Below, one piece after another: positions 49,180 to 57,655 of a stretch of 60,015 nucleotides of DNA. Each line of letters starts with the position of its first letter. Position 1 is the first letter of the stretch. This DNA comes from Porphyridium purpureum. Its lineage: Eukaryota > Rhodophyta > Bangiophyceae > Porphyridiales > Porphyridiaceae. The notes beneath the pieces were generated by a model, which saw only the letters and a list, made by a program, of their open reading frames with translations, was not told the DNA's origin and did no database searches. Location of the stretch: contig VRMN01000027.1 of NCBI GenBank assembly GCA_008690995.1, positions 1 through 60,015 on the forward strand, in the 5' to 3' direction. The translations under genes were made by a program, and so were the position numbers.

Positions 49180-49239
49180 GGGCGCCGGCACGTGCATGTC
49201 GAAGCCGGCGCGCGATGGAGGGTGGCCATCTTCGTCAGG

Positions 49240-49842
49240 ATGAGAGTGTACCACATTCGACCAAGTGTAGTGAAGAGACTAGCGACGAAGTCGACAAAGA
49301 GGAACCAGGAAAGGGCTGCGAAGAGTGTGGCGAAGCGTGCAAGCTCACCAATGGCGTTGAGGACGCGTCCAGCAGTTTCTTCACATTTGGCGTACCCGAC
49401 GGGTCGCGCAAACACCTTTGAACTGATTGACCGTTTGCTGGGCGCGCCTTTTGGAACGACACGCGACGACTGGAACAGTCTTCTGGAGCCTGTGCGCGCA
49501 AGTCCCCCAAGCCTTCTCAGTGAGTTTGACGACAAGTATGTGATGACCATTGAGGCGCCGGGCATTCCGAAGGAGAAAATTCAGCTGGAAGTGAAGGACA
49601 ATGTGTTGAAGGTCAGCGGCGGAATGGAAGAGAACGTCACGGAAGATGGCGAGAATGGCGACGGAAAGGGCGAGAAAGTTACGCATGGCTACGTGGCGCG
49701 TTCCTTCCATCGTTCTCTGACGCTTGGTAATGACGTTGACATTGACAAGATTTCGGCGTCAGCCAAGGACGGAATTGTTACGATAGAACTCCCGAAGCAC
49801 GGCCGCGAAGAGCCTGCCACTCGCCTGATTGAAATTAAGTAG
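49240..49842 (+). CDS. small heat-shock protein (Hsp20/alpha-crystallin), copy 2
   Basis: This 200-residue paralogue of the neighbouring sHSP shares LLSEFDDKYVMTIEAPGIPK and QLEVKDNVLKVSGGM with it, followed by RSFHRSLTLGNDVDIDKISA and DGIVTIELPKHG, ending in I-E-I. The N-terminus from the ATG at 49240 (MRVYHIRPSVVKRLATKSTK) is basic and could be a mitochondrial or plastid targeting signal. A divergent duplicate sharing one promoter region is the natural reading of the arrangement. Confidence 0.93.
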   Translation: MRVYHIRPSVVKRLATKSTKRNQERAAKSVAKRASSPMALRTRPAVSSHLAYPTGRANTFELIDRLLGAPFGTTRDDWNSLLEPVRASPPSLLSEFDDKYVMTIEAPGIPKEKIQLEVKDNVLKVSGGMEENVTEDGENGDGKGEKVTHGYVARSFHRSLTLGNDVDIDKISASAKDGIVTIELPKHGREEPATRLIEIK

Positions 49843-50269
49843 GCAGAGAGCGCCAGGAAGAATTGGTGACAGAAGTGCATCGTATGGACATTATCCTGAC
49901 CACGTTTGTCAACAGTCCTTTGGCGTTGCGCGAGTCCTGCTGGAGATGCGATAGTCCGATTAGGCTGGTACGCGGCTCTTTGTGATCAGTGAGGTCGATG
50001 CCAGCGTCTTGATCTGTGTCCTTAGCTTGTAGAGAAAGAAAAAAACATAAAGTTGTGTACCTGTTATCCTTTTGTATATGTGGAGAATGCTCTTCAGTGG
50101 TGCAGATGATGCGGAGAAGGTTCCGCTTGGGAGGGCTTGGTTGTCAAGCGCGTTTAAGAGACCCACAGTCCAGATTCATGTTGAAACCCAGTGGGATCGC
50201 AACTTTGCAGCTCGCCCGGCCAAGTTCTCGCATGCGGCGGATTCGTCTACGAAAACCGCTGTTTCACCT
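49843..50269. other. intergenic region between sHSP gene and retroelement array
   Basis: This 427-bp flank of the array contains the sHSP 3' region. From about 50078 an open plus-strand frame runs to the array boundary (see next entry). No other gene is recognised. Confidence 0.45.
50078..50269 (+). pseudogene. possible 5' part of a host gene abutting the retroelement array
   Basis: An ATG at 50078 opens a frame with protein-like residues (LFSGADDAEKVPLGRAWLSS, AFKRPTVQIHVETQWDRNFA) that continues without a stop to the edge of the first LTR. The residue mix looks coding, but I recognise no family. It could be the start of a host gene into which the array inserted, or a chance frame of about 64 codons. 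Confidence 0.25.
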
Positions 50270-51062
50270 TGGAATTTCTCCCTTTCTGCTTTGTAACCGA
50301 ATCAACAAAACCGGACCGCTTCACCGATAACAGGAACTGGAAACCGCCACACCCCGGAAACTGACAAACCGACGACGAACCGACACACCGAAACGAACGG
50401 AAGGACAAGCAGGACAATCAGAGAAAAGTGGCTAGAAAGGAAGAGAGGACAGAAAATTCAACTTATAGGGGACTACGAGAGGGAGTGGACCGGTCTTGAC
50501 AAGTGAAGGGTGATGGAAGGTACGTTTAAACCCCAGCTGCCTTTTTAAAAACACTCCAGACCGATATCCGCTCGCACAACACGCTAGCGTGCCTCTCCCG
50601 CAAATCCAACCCAAGTCTTCCAACGACTGCCTCAATCCAACTAACCAATTCTCTTTTTATTCTATTTGCCCTTACCTCTTCTTCTACCTTGACCTGGAAA
50701 TTCCTGGGAACCAGCTTGCCCCTTCGTCCTTTTATACCCTTCGTCCTTGCTCTTTCCAGCAAGGACGGGAGAACAAATTTCTCCAACAGGACGAATTTCC
50801 ACCACAGGTTTTGATTCGTTCCACAACTCGCAACCACAGCCGGCCACGTATCCGGAAAATGGCCGGGAGGGCGCGTCAAGAACGAATCCAGAAGCTTCGG
50901 CCGGCCTTTGACCTTTGCACAAGGCCACACAAAACGACAATGACAAACATTTCGCAGGTCCGAGATCATCACGCTTCTCGAACAATCTTTCATCATAGAA
51001 CTTTCTAGGGTTTTGTACTCAAAACCCTACGGCGTCTCTCGGGGCGGAACCCTAAAATTCCA
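50270..51062 (-). repeat. LTR 1 (leftmost)
   Basis: A 793-bp long terminal repeat bounded by the short inverted repeat TGGAATTT/AAATTCCA. It is the array's outer (3') LTR; host-like sequence begins directly to its left. It contains an inverted repeat with GGGTTTTG and CAAAACCC arms near 51008-51027. By eye it differs from LTR 2 at about four positions and from LTR 3 at about six. Confidence 0.9.
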
Positions 51063-53409
51063 CGCTCCTCCTTCCGGTCTGAGGGACGCGTAACTTCTCC
51101 CAGCACTTAATGTGGCCCTCCGGAAATAAGGCCTTGGTCATTAAGTCCGCCACATTTTCGTCCGTCTTCACAAATGCCAGTTTCACAAGTTTCTGCTTTT
51201 CGCACACCTGATGCAACCAGGCCAAATCTGTTGCTCGGGTTATCGCCATATGATGCAACTTTGGCGAGTACCCCATCTCTATTGCTCGCATCACAGCTTG
51301 ATTATCACACATCAAAATCACCGAGAACTCTCCGTCACGTATACTTCGCAAGAAAGACAATGCAGGAAACAACGAGAGTTGCACAGTTTCCTCTAGGGCG
51401 GCCAGCTCCGACTCTGAAGTCGACGAGCTCACGAAACGCTGCTTTCTTGAAGACCAATCCACTAGGTACTTGTAATCTCCAGCAACTAAGTACGTTGCTC
51501 TTCCAGAAGTCGACACACGACTCTCTGGACAACCAGCAAAGTCAGCATCCGTGTATCCAAGAATGTTCACCCCTCTGATGCCTTCCTTGAGATTCCCCAA
51601 CACGTGATACTCCAATGCTTCCCGAGGTGTTTTCAAATACTGCACGACTCGTACGAGCAGCCTTTCTGCTGCCACATTCCACTTGTCAACGTACCGGGCA
51701 ATCATACCGACTGCATACGCAATATCAGGTCGAACCGTTCTGGCGAGCCACAACAGCCTCCCGACGTGTTCTCTTACTTTCAAAGTCTTCCAGATGACTT
51801 GATAATTCAGAACTTCCTCGCCATCTAGCTTCTCAGATGGTGACTTCACGGCACGCAATACGCGTCTAATATCCTGCTCGAATTCCCGAATGACCACATC
51901 TTGATACTCTTGATTCGCCAAACTCACGCTCCCATTTTTGAGGGAAATGCTCGTCCCCAGGAATCTCAAGGATCCCCCTTCCGTCAATAGTTCTGGTGCT
52001 TTTTCCATGAGAAACTCTTGTTTCAATTCTTCGATGATTCCTGGGCGTTCCTCCTCTCGACAGGCTAATAGACCATCATCCACGTACAGAGCCAGCAATG
52101 CAACTGACGAACTTGCAGCATTTCTCCGGACGTACACATTCTTTTCACCATGCACGAGCTTCCACTGGAACTTTTGCAATCTCCTCCGAGCATCTTGTGA
52201 GAAATCCGAGCCGCTCCTGGGCAAGCCATACAGCGCCTTTCTCAGCCTGACTACTGTGCCTTTTGAATCACAAATTTCACGCGGTAAATATGCAAACGTA
52301 GGTGGCCCAGACAGGTCCGCATGGAGGTATGCCGAACTGATGTCGAAGCTAACAATCTGAAGGCCCAGAATTGCAGCCACAGCTATTATCATTCGGATAG
52401 CTGACAAACCAGCAGGCGTCTCATAATCAAAAATGTCATTCGTCGCAGCTCCATCGGACCCCCATATCCTGTTTCCCCCGGCCACCAAGCGGCACTTCAC
52501 CTTGCGAAATTCTTCCGGCATCTCAGCAAATTTCAGACCGAAAATGAAATGTGTGCGTACGAAACGAGCACCAGGTTGCCTCCGGGCCTCCTCCAGCGTC
52601 AAGGGACTCTCATCCCATACCCCAAATTTCAGCATGGATTTGACTTCTTTTTCCATCGCGGCTCGTCCTTGCTCAGACGCCAACGCCGCTCCAGTTTTCA
52701 GCAAAGTCGTCAAGTTCAACTGTGGGATCGCCACTGGACCACCCGTGCCTGCTGCCCGTTCTTCGTCAACCACCCTCACTTTCAATGCCTCGATCTCTTT
52801 CTCAAGCTCCGCTTCTCTAGTTCTGAGAGCATCGATACGACGATCCAAGTCCTGCACCGCTTCAACCGCGGATGGTTCGTCCACTTCTGGCAACTCTTCC
52901 TGCTGGCTAAGGCTCACCATCTCTCGTTCAATTCCTTTTAAAGGGAACTCATGGGTAAATGCCTTAAAATCCTGAGTGCGAATTGCTTTTGGGGTCTCAC
53001 TCGTCCAGTCATCCCGAGGAAGCACCAAAATTGCCATCGGATGCTCTCCAACGCCGACGAGAATGCCAACTTTTCCTCGCGGTGCATACTTATTGTCAGG
53101 CTGATCATCTTTGTAGACCACCTTGCACCCGAATGGCAAACTAAGATTTCTCGGCGACCATTTTTCACCATGTCGTAATTCAAACGGCGTCTTTCCAGAC
53201 TTCCTGCCCACGTGAAGTCTATTCGTCATGAACGCAAAATGCTGCGCGGCGTGCATGAACCAACGCTTCCCGAGTCCGGCCTGCACAAGATTCGCACGGA
53301 TTCCCTGATTCAGCGTGTGGTGAAACCGCTCCTGTTCAGCGTGACTGTTTGGCCTGTACGGAATCCCCACCTCGTGCTTTATGAGGTGTTCACGCACCAG
53401 TCTCCCCAC
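51052..53409 (-). CDS. copia-type pol reading frame of unit 1 (integrase part, RT, RNase H)
   Basis: This open frame of about 785 codons carries part of an integrase core (RPNSHAEQERFHHTLNQGIR), a Ty1/copia reverse transcriptase with the catalytic YVDDG in LALYVDDGLLACREE, and an RNase H with GYTDADFAGCPESRVSTSG and the late SSSTSESELAALEE. The stop codon lies inside the LTR, so the last few residues are LTR-encoded. The first codon is not ATG, so this is only the visible portion of a pol gene. It is a retroelement fossil, not a host gene. Confidence 0.9.
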   Translation of the reverse strand: MGRLVREHLIKHEVGIPYRPNSHAEQERFHHTLNQGIRANLVQAGLGKRWFMHAAQHFAFMTNRLHVGRKSGKTPFELRHGEKWSPRNLSLPFGCKVVYKDDQPDNKYAPRGKVGILVGVGEHPMAILVLPRDDWTSETPKAIRTQDFKAFTHEFPLKGIEREMVSLSQQEELPEVDEPSAVEAVQDLDRRIDALRTREAELEKEIEALKVRVVDEERAAGTGGPVAIPQLNLTTLLKTGAALASEQGRAAMEKEVKSMLKFGVWDESPLTLEEARRQPGARFVRTHFIFGLKFAEMPEEFRKVKCRLVAGGNRIWGSDGAATNDIFDYETPAGLSAIRMIIAVAAILGLQIVSFDISSAYLHADLSGPPTFAYLPREICDSKGTVVRLRKALYGLPRSGSDFSQDARRRLQKFQWKLVHGEKNVYVRRNAASSSVALLALYVDDGLLACREEERPGIIEELKQEFLMEKAPELLTEGGSLRFLGTSISLKNGSVSLANQEYQDVVIREFEQDIRRVLRAVKSPSEKLDGEEVLNYQVIWKTLKVREHVGRLLWLARTVRPDIAYAVGMIARYVDKWNVAAERLLVRVVQYLKTPREALEYHVLGNLKEGIRGVNILGYTDADFAGCPESRVSTSGRATYLVAGDYKYLVDWSSRKQRFVSSSTSESELAALEETVQLSLFPALSFLRSIRDGEFSVILMCDNQAVMRAIEMGYSPKLHHMAITRATDLAWLHQVCEKQKLVKLAFVKTDENVADLMTKALFPEGHIKCWEKLRVPQTGRRSVEF
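51065..51075 (-). other. polypurine tract of unit 1
   Basis: On the element strand, GGAAGGAGGAG lies 2 bp before the LTR start. This is the expected position of the plus-strand primer of an LTR retroelement. Confidence 0.7.
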
Positions 53410-53548
53410 ATCTCCCTTGAACTCATTCCCATCATCATCTCCTGTCCCGCAATGCGCGCATGCAGCTGATTAGCTGCCTCAATCCATGCCGCATTCTCCT
53501 GCGGGACATTCATTTCCATTTCATGGCTTTCCATTTTCTCCAAACAAC

Positions 53549-53563
53549 CGGGCGATGATACCA
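53549..53563 (-). other. primer-binding-site-like sequence next to LTR 2
   Basis: On the element strand TGGTATCATCGCCCG starts two bases after the LTR end. Its first eight bases match the TGGTATCA of tRNA-iMet-primed copia-like elements. Which tRNA is used here is inference. Confidence 0.7.
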
Positions 53564-53565
53564 CT

Positions 53566-54358
53566 TGGAATTTCTCCCTTTCTGCTTTGTAACCGAATCA
53601 ACAAAACCGGACCGCTTCACCGATAACAGGAACTGGAAACCGCCACACCCCGGAAACTGACAAACCGACGACGAACCGACACACCGAAACGAACGGAAGG
53701 ACAAGCAGGACAATCAGAGAAAAGTGGCTAGAAAGGAAGAGAGGACAGAAAATTCAACTTATATGGGACTACGAGAGGGAGTGGACCGGTCTTGACAAGT
53801 GAAGGGTGATGGAAGGTACGTTTAAACCCCAGCTGCCTTTTTAAAAACACTCCAGACCGATATCCGCTCGCACAACACGCTAGCGTGCCTCTCCCGCAAA
53901 TCCAACCCAAGTCTTCCAACGACTGTCTCAATCCAACTAACCAATTCTCTTTTTATTCTATTTGCCCTTACCTCTTCTTCTACCTTGACCTGGAAATTCC
54001 TGGGAACCAGCTTGCCCCTTCGTCCTTTTATACCCTTCGTCCTTGCTCTTTCCAGCAAGGACGGGAGAACAAATTTCTCCAACAGGACGAATTTCCACCA
54101 CAGGTTTTGATTCGTTCCACAACTCGCAACCACAGCCGGCCACGTATCCGGAAAATGGCCGGGAGGGCGCGTCAAGAACAAATCCAGAAGCTTCGGCCGG
54201 CCTTTGACCTTTGCACAAGGCCACACAAAACAACAATGACAAACATTTCGCAGGTCCGAGATCATCACGCTTCTCGAACAATCTTTCATCATAGAACTTT
54301 CTAGGGTTTTGTACTCAAAACCCTACGGCGTCTCTCGGGGCGGAACCCTAAAATTCCA
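53566..54358 (-). repeat. LTR 2, shared between units 1 and 2
   Basis: A 793-bp repeat almost identical to LTR 1, with the same terminal inverted repeat. It serves at once as the 5' LTR of unit 1 and the 3' LTR of unit 2. Confidence 0.9.
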
Positions 54359-56862
54359 CGCTCCTCCTTCCGGTCTGAGGGACGCGTAACTTCTCCCAGC
54401 ACTTAATGTGGCCCTCCGGAAATAAGGCCTTGGTCATTAAGTCCGCCACATTTTCGTCCGTCTTCACAAATGCCAGTTTCACAAGTTTCTGCTTTTCGCA
54501 CACCTGATGCAACCAGGCCAAATCTGTTGCTCGGGTTATCGCCATATGATGCAACTTTGGCGAGTACCCCATCTCTATTGCTCGCATCACAGCTTGATTA
54601 TCACACATCAAAATCACCGAGAACTCTCCGTCACGTATACTTCGCAAGAAAGACAATGCAGGAAACAACGAGAGTTGCACAGTTTCCTCTAGGGCGGCCA
54701 AGCTCCGACTCTGAAGTCGACGAGCTCACGAAACGCTGCTTTCTTGAAGACCAATCCACTAGGTACTTGTAATCTCCAGCAACTAAGTACGTTGCTCTTC
54801 CAGAAGTCGACACACGACTCTCTGGACAACCAGCAAAGTCAGCATCCGTGTATCCAAGAATGTTCACCCCTCTGATGCCTTCCTTGAGATTCCCCAACAC
54901 GTGATACTCCAATGCTTCCCGAGGTGTTTTCAAATACTGCACGACTCGTACGAGCAGCCTTTCTGCTGCCATATTCCACTTGTCAACGTACCGGGCAATC
55001 ATACCGACTGCATACGCAATATCAGGTCGAACCGTTCTGGCGAGCCACAACAGCCTCCCGACGTGTTCTCTTACTTTCAAAGTCTTCCAGATGACTTGAT
55101 AATTCAGAACTTCCTCGCCATCCAGCTTCTCAGATGGTGACTTCACGGCACGCAATACGCGTCTAATATCCTGCTCAAATTCCCGAATGACCGCATCTTG
55201 ATACTCTTGATTCGCCAAACTCACGCTCCCATTTTTGAGGGAAATGCTCGTCCCCAGGAATCTCAAGGATCCTCCTTCCGTCAATAGTTCTGGTGCTTTT
55301 TCTATGAGAAACTCTTGTTTCAATTCTTCGATGATTCCTGGGCGTTTCTCCTCTCGACAGGCTAATAGACCATCATCCACGTACAGAGCCAACAACGCAA
55401 CTGACGAACTTGCAGCATTTCTCAGGACGTACACATTCTTTTCACCATGCACGAGCTTCCACTGGAACTTTTGCAATCTCCTCCGAGCATCTTGTGAGAA
55501 ATCCGAGCCGCTCCTGGGCAAGCCATACAGCGCCTTTCTCAGCCTGACTACTGTGCCTTTTGAATCACAAATTTCACGCGGTAAATATGCAAACGTAGGT
55601 GGCCCAGACAGGTCCGCATGGAGGTATGCCGAACTGATGTCGAAGCTAACAATCTGAAGGCCCAGAATTGCAGCCACAGCTATTATCATTCGGATAGCTG
55701 ACAAACCAGCAGGCGTCTCATAATCAAAAATGTCATTCGTCGCAGCTCCATCGGACCCCCATATCCCGTTTCCCCCGGCCACCAAGCGGCACTTCACCTT
55801 GCGAAATTCTTCCGGCATCTCAGCAAATTTCAGACCGAAAATGAAATGTGTGCGTACGAAACGAGCACCAGGTTGCCTCCGGGCCTCCTCCAGCGTCAAG
55901 GGACTCTCATCCCATACCCCAAATTTCAGCATGGATTTGACTTCTTTTTCCATCGCGGCTCGTCCTTGCTCAGACGCCAACGCCGCTCCAGTTTTCAGCA
56001 AAGTCGTCAAGTTCAACTGTGGGATCGCCACTGGACCACCCGTGCCTGCTGCCCGTTCTTCGTCAACCACCCTCACTTTCAATGCCTCGATCTCTTTCTC
56101 AAGCTCCGCTTCTCTAGTTCTGAGAGCATCGATACGACGATCCAAGTCCTGCACCGCTTCAACCGCGGATGGTTCGTCCACTTCTGGCAACTCTTCCTGC
56201 TGGCTAAGGCTCACCATCTCTCGTTCAATTCCTTTTAAAGGGAACTCATGGGTAAATGCCTTAAAATCCTGAGTGCGAATTACTTTTGGGGTCTCACTCG
56301 TCCAGTCATCCCGAGGAAGCACCAAAATTGCCATCGGATGCTCTCCAACGCCGACGAGAATGCCAACTTTTCCTCGCGGTGCATACTTATTGTCAGGCTG
56401 ATCATCTTTGTAGACCACCTTGCACCCGAATGGCAAACTAAGATTTCTCGGCGACCATTTTTCACCATGTCGTAATTCAAACGGCGTCTTTCCAGACTTC
56501 CTGCCCACGTGAAGTCTATTCGTCATGAACGCAAAATGCTGCGCGGCGTGCATGAACCAACGCTTCCCGAGTCCGGCCTGCACAAGATTCGCACGGATTC
56601 CCTGATTCAGCGTGTGGTGAAACCGCTCCTGTTCAGCGTGACTGTTTGGCCTGTACGGAATCCCCACCTCGTGCTTTATGAGGTGTTCACGCACCAGTCT
56701 CCCCACATCTCCCTTGAACTCATTCCCATCATCATCTCCTGTCCCGCAATGCGCGCATGCAGCTGATTAGCTGCCTCAATCCATGCCGCATTCTCCTGCG
56801 GGACATTCATTTCCATTTCATGGCTTTCCATTTTCTCCAAACAACCGGGCGATGATACCACT
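54359..56862 (-). mobile_element. internal region of copia unit 2
   Basis: This region is nearly identical to the internal region of unit 1, with the same integrase-core, reverse transcriptase and RNase H order and the same primer-binding site beside LTR 3. The pol frame appears broken, by about one break. It is a recent fossil copy. Confidence 0.9.
56846..56860 (-). other. primer-binding-site-like sequence next to LTR 3
   Basis: The same TGGTATCATCGCCCG sequence as beside LTR 2, again two bases from the LTR end. Confidence 0.7.
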
Positions 56863-57655
56863 TGGAATTTCTCCCTTTCTGCTTTGTAACCGAATCAACA
56901 AAACCGGACCGCTTCACCGATAACAGGAACTGGAAACCGCCACACCCCGGAAACTGACAAACCGACGACGAACCGACACACCGAAACGAACGGAAGGACA
57001 AGCAGGACAATCAGAGAAAAGTGGTTAGAAAGGAAGAGAGGACAGAAAATTCAACTTATAGGGGACTACGAGAGGGAGTGGACCGGTCTTGACAAGTGAA
57101 GGGTGATGGAAGGTACGTTTAAACCCCAGCTGCCTTTTTAAAAACACTCCAGACCGATATCCGCTCGCACAACACGCCAGCGTGCCTCTCCCGCAAATCC
57201 AACCCAAGTCTTCCAACGACTGCCTCAATCCAACTAACCAATTGTCTTTTTATTCTATTTGCCCTTACCTCTTCTTCTACCTTGACCTGGAAATTCCTGG
57301 GAACCAGCTTGCCCCTTCGTCCTTTTATACCCTTCGTCCTTGCTCTTGCCAGCAAGGACGGGAGAACAAATTTCTCCAACAGGACGAATTTCCACCACAG
57401 GTTTTGATTCGTTCCACAACTCGCAACCACAGCCGGCCACGTATCCGGAAAATGGCCGGGATGGCGCGTCAAGAACGAATCCAGAAGCTTCGGCCGGCCT
57501 TTGACCTTTGCACAAGGCCACACAAAACGACAATGACAAACATTTCGCAGGTCCGAGATCATCACGCTTCTCGAACAATCTTTCATCATAGAACTTTCTA
57601 GGGTTTTGTACTCAAAACCCTACGGCGTCTCTCAGGGCGGAACCCTAAAATTCCA
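56863..57655 (-). repeat. LTR 3, shared between units 2 and 3
   Basis: A 793-bp repeat with the same ends as LTRs 1 and 2 and only a handful of base differences. Confidence 0.9.

Larger units (their letters stand above)
48765..49239. promoter_or_regulatory. bidirectional heat-shock promoter between two sHSP genes
   Basis: This 475-bp divergent region carries TATA-like elements facing both ways (minus strand near 48909-48916, plus strand near 49172-49179) and heat-shock-element-like TTC/GAA arrays near 49007-49053. Heat-shock factor control is inferred from these motifs and from the two sHSP products. Confidence 0.6.

Noticed and set aside
51938-52975. Plus-strand open frames across the retroelement units
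   Set aside because: They repeat in each unit simply because the units are identical, and are antisense to the pol region; no domain is recognisable.
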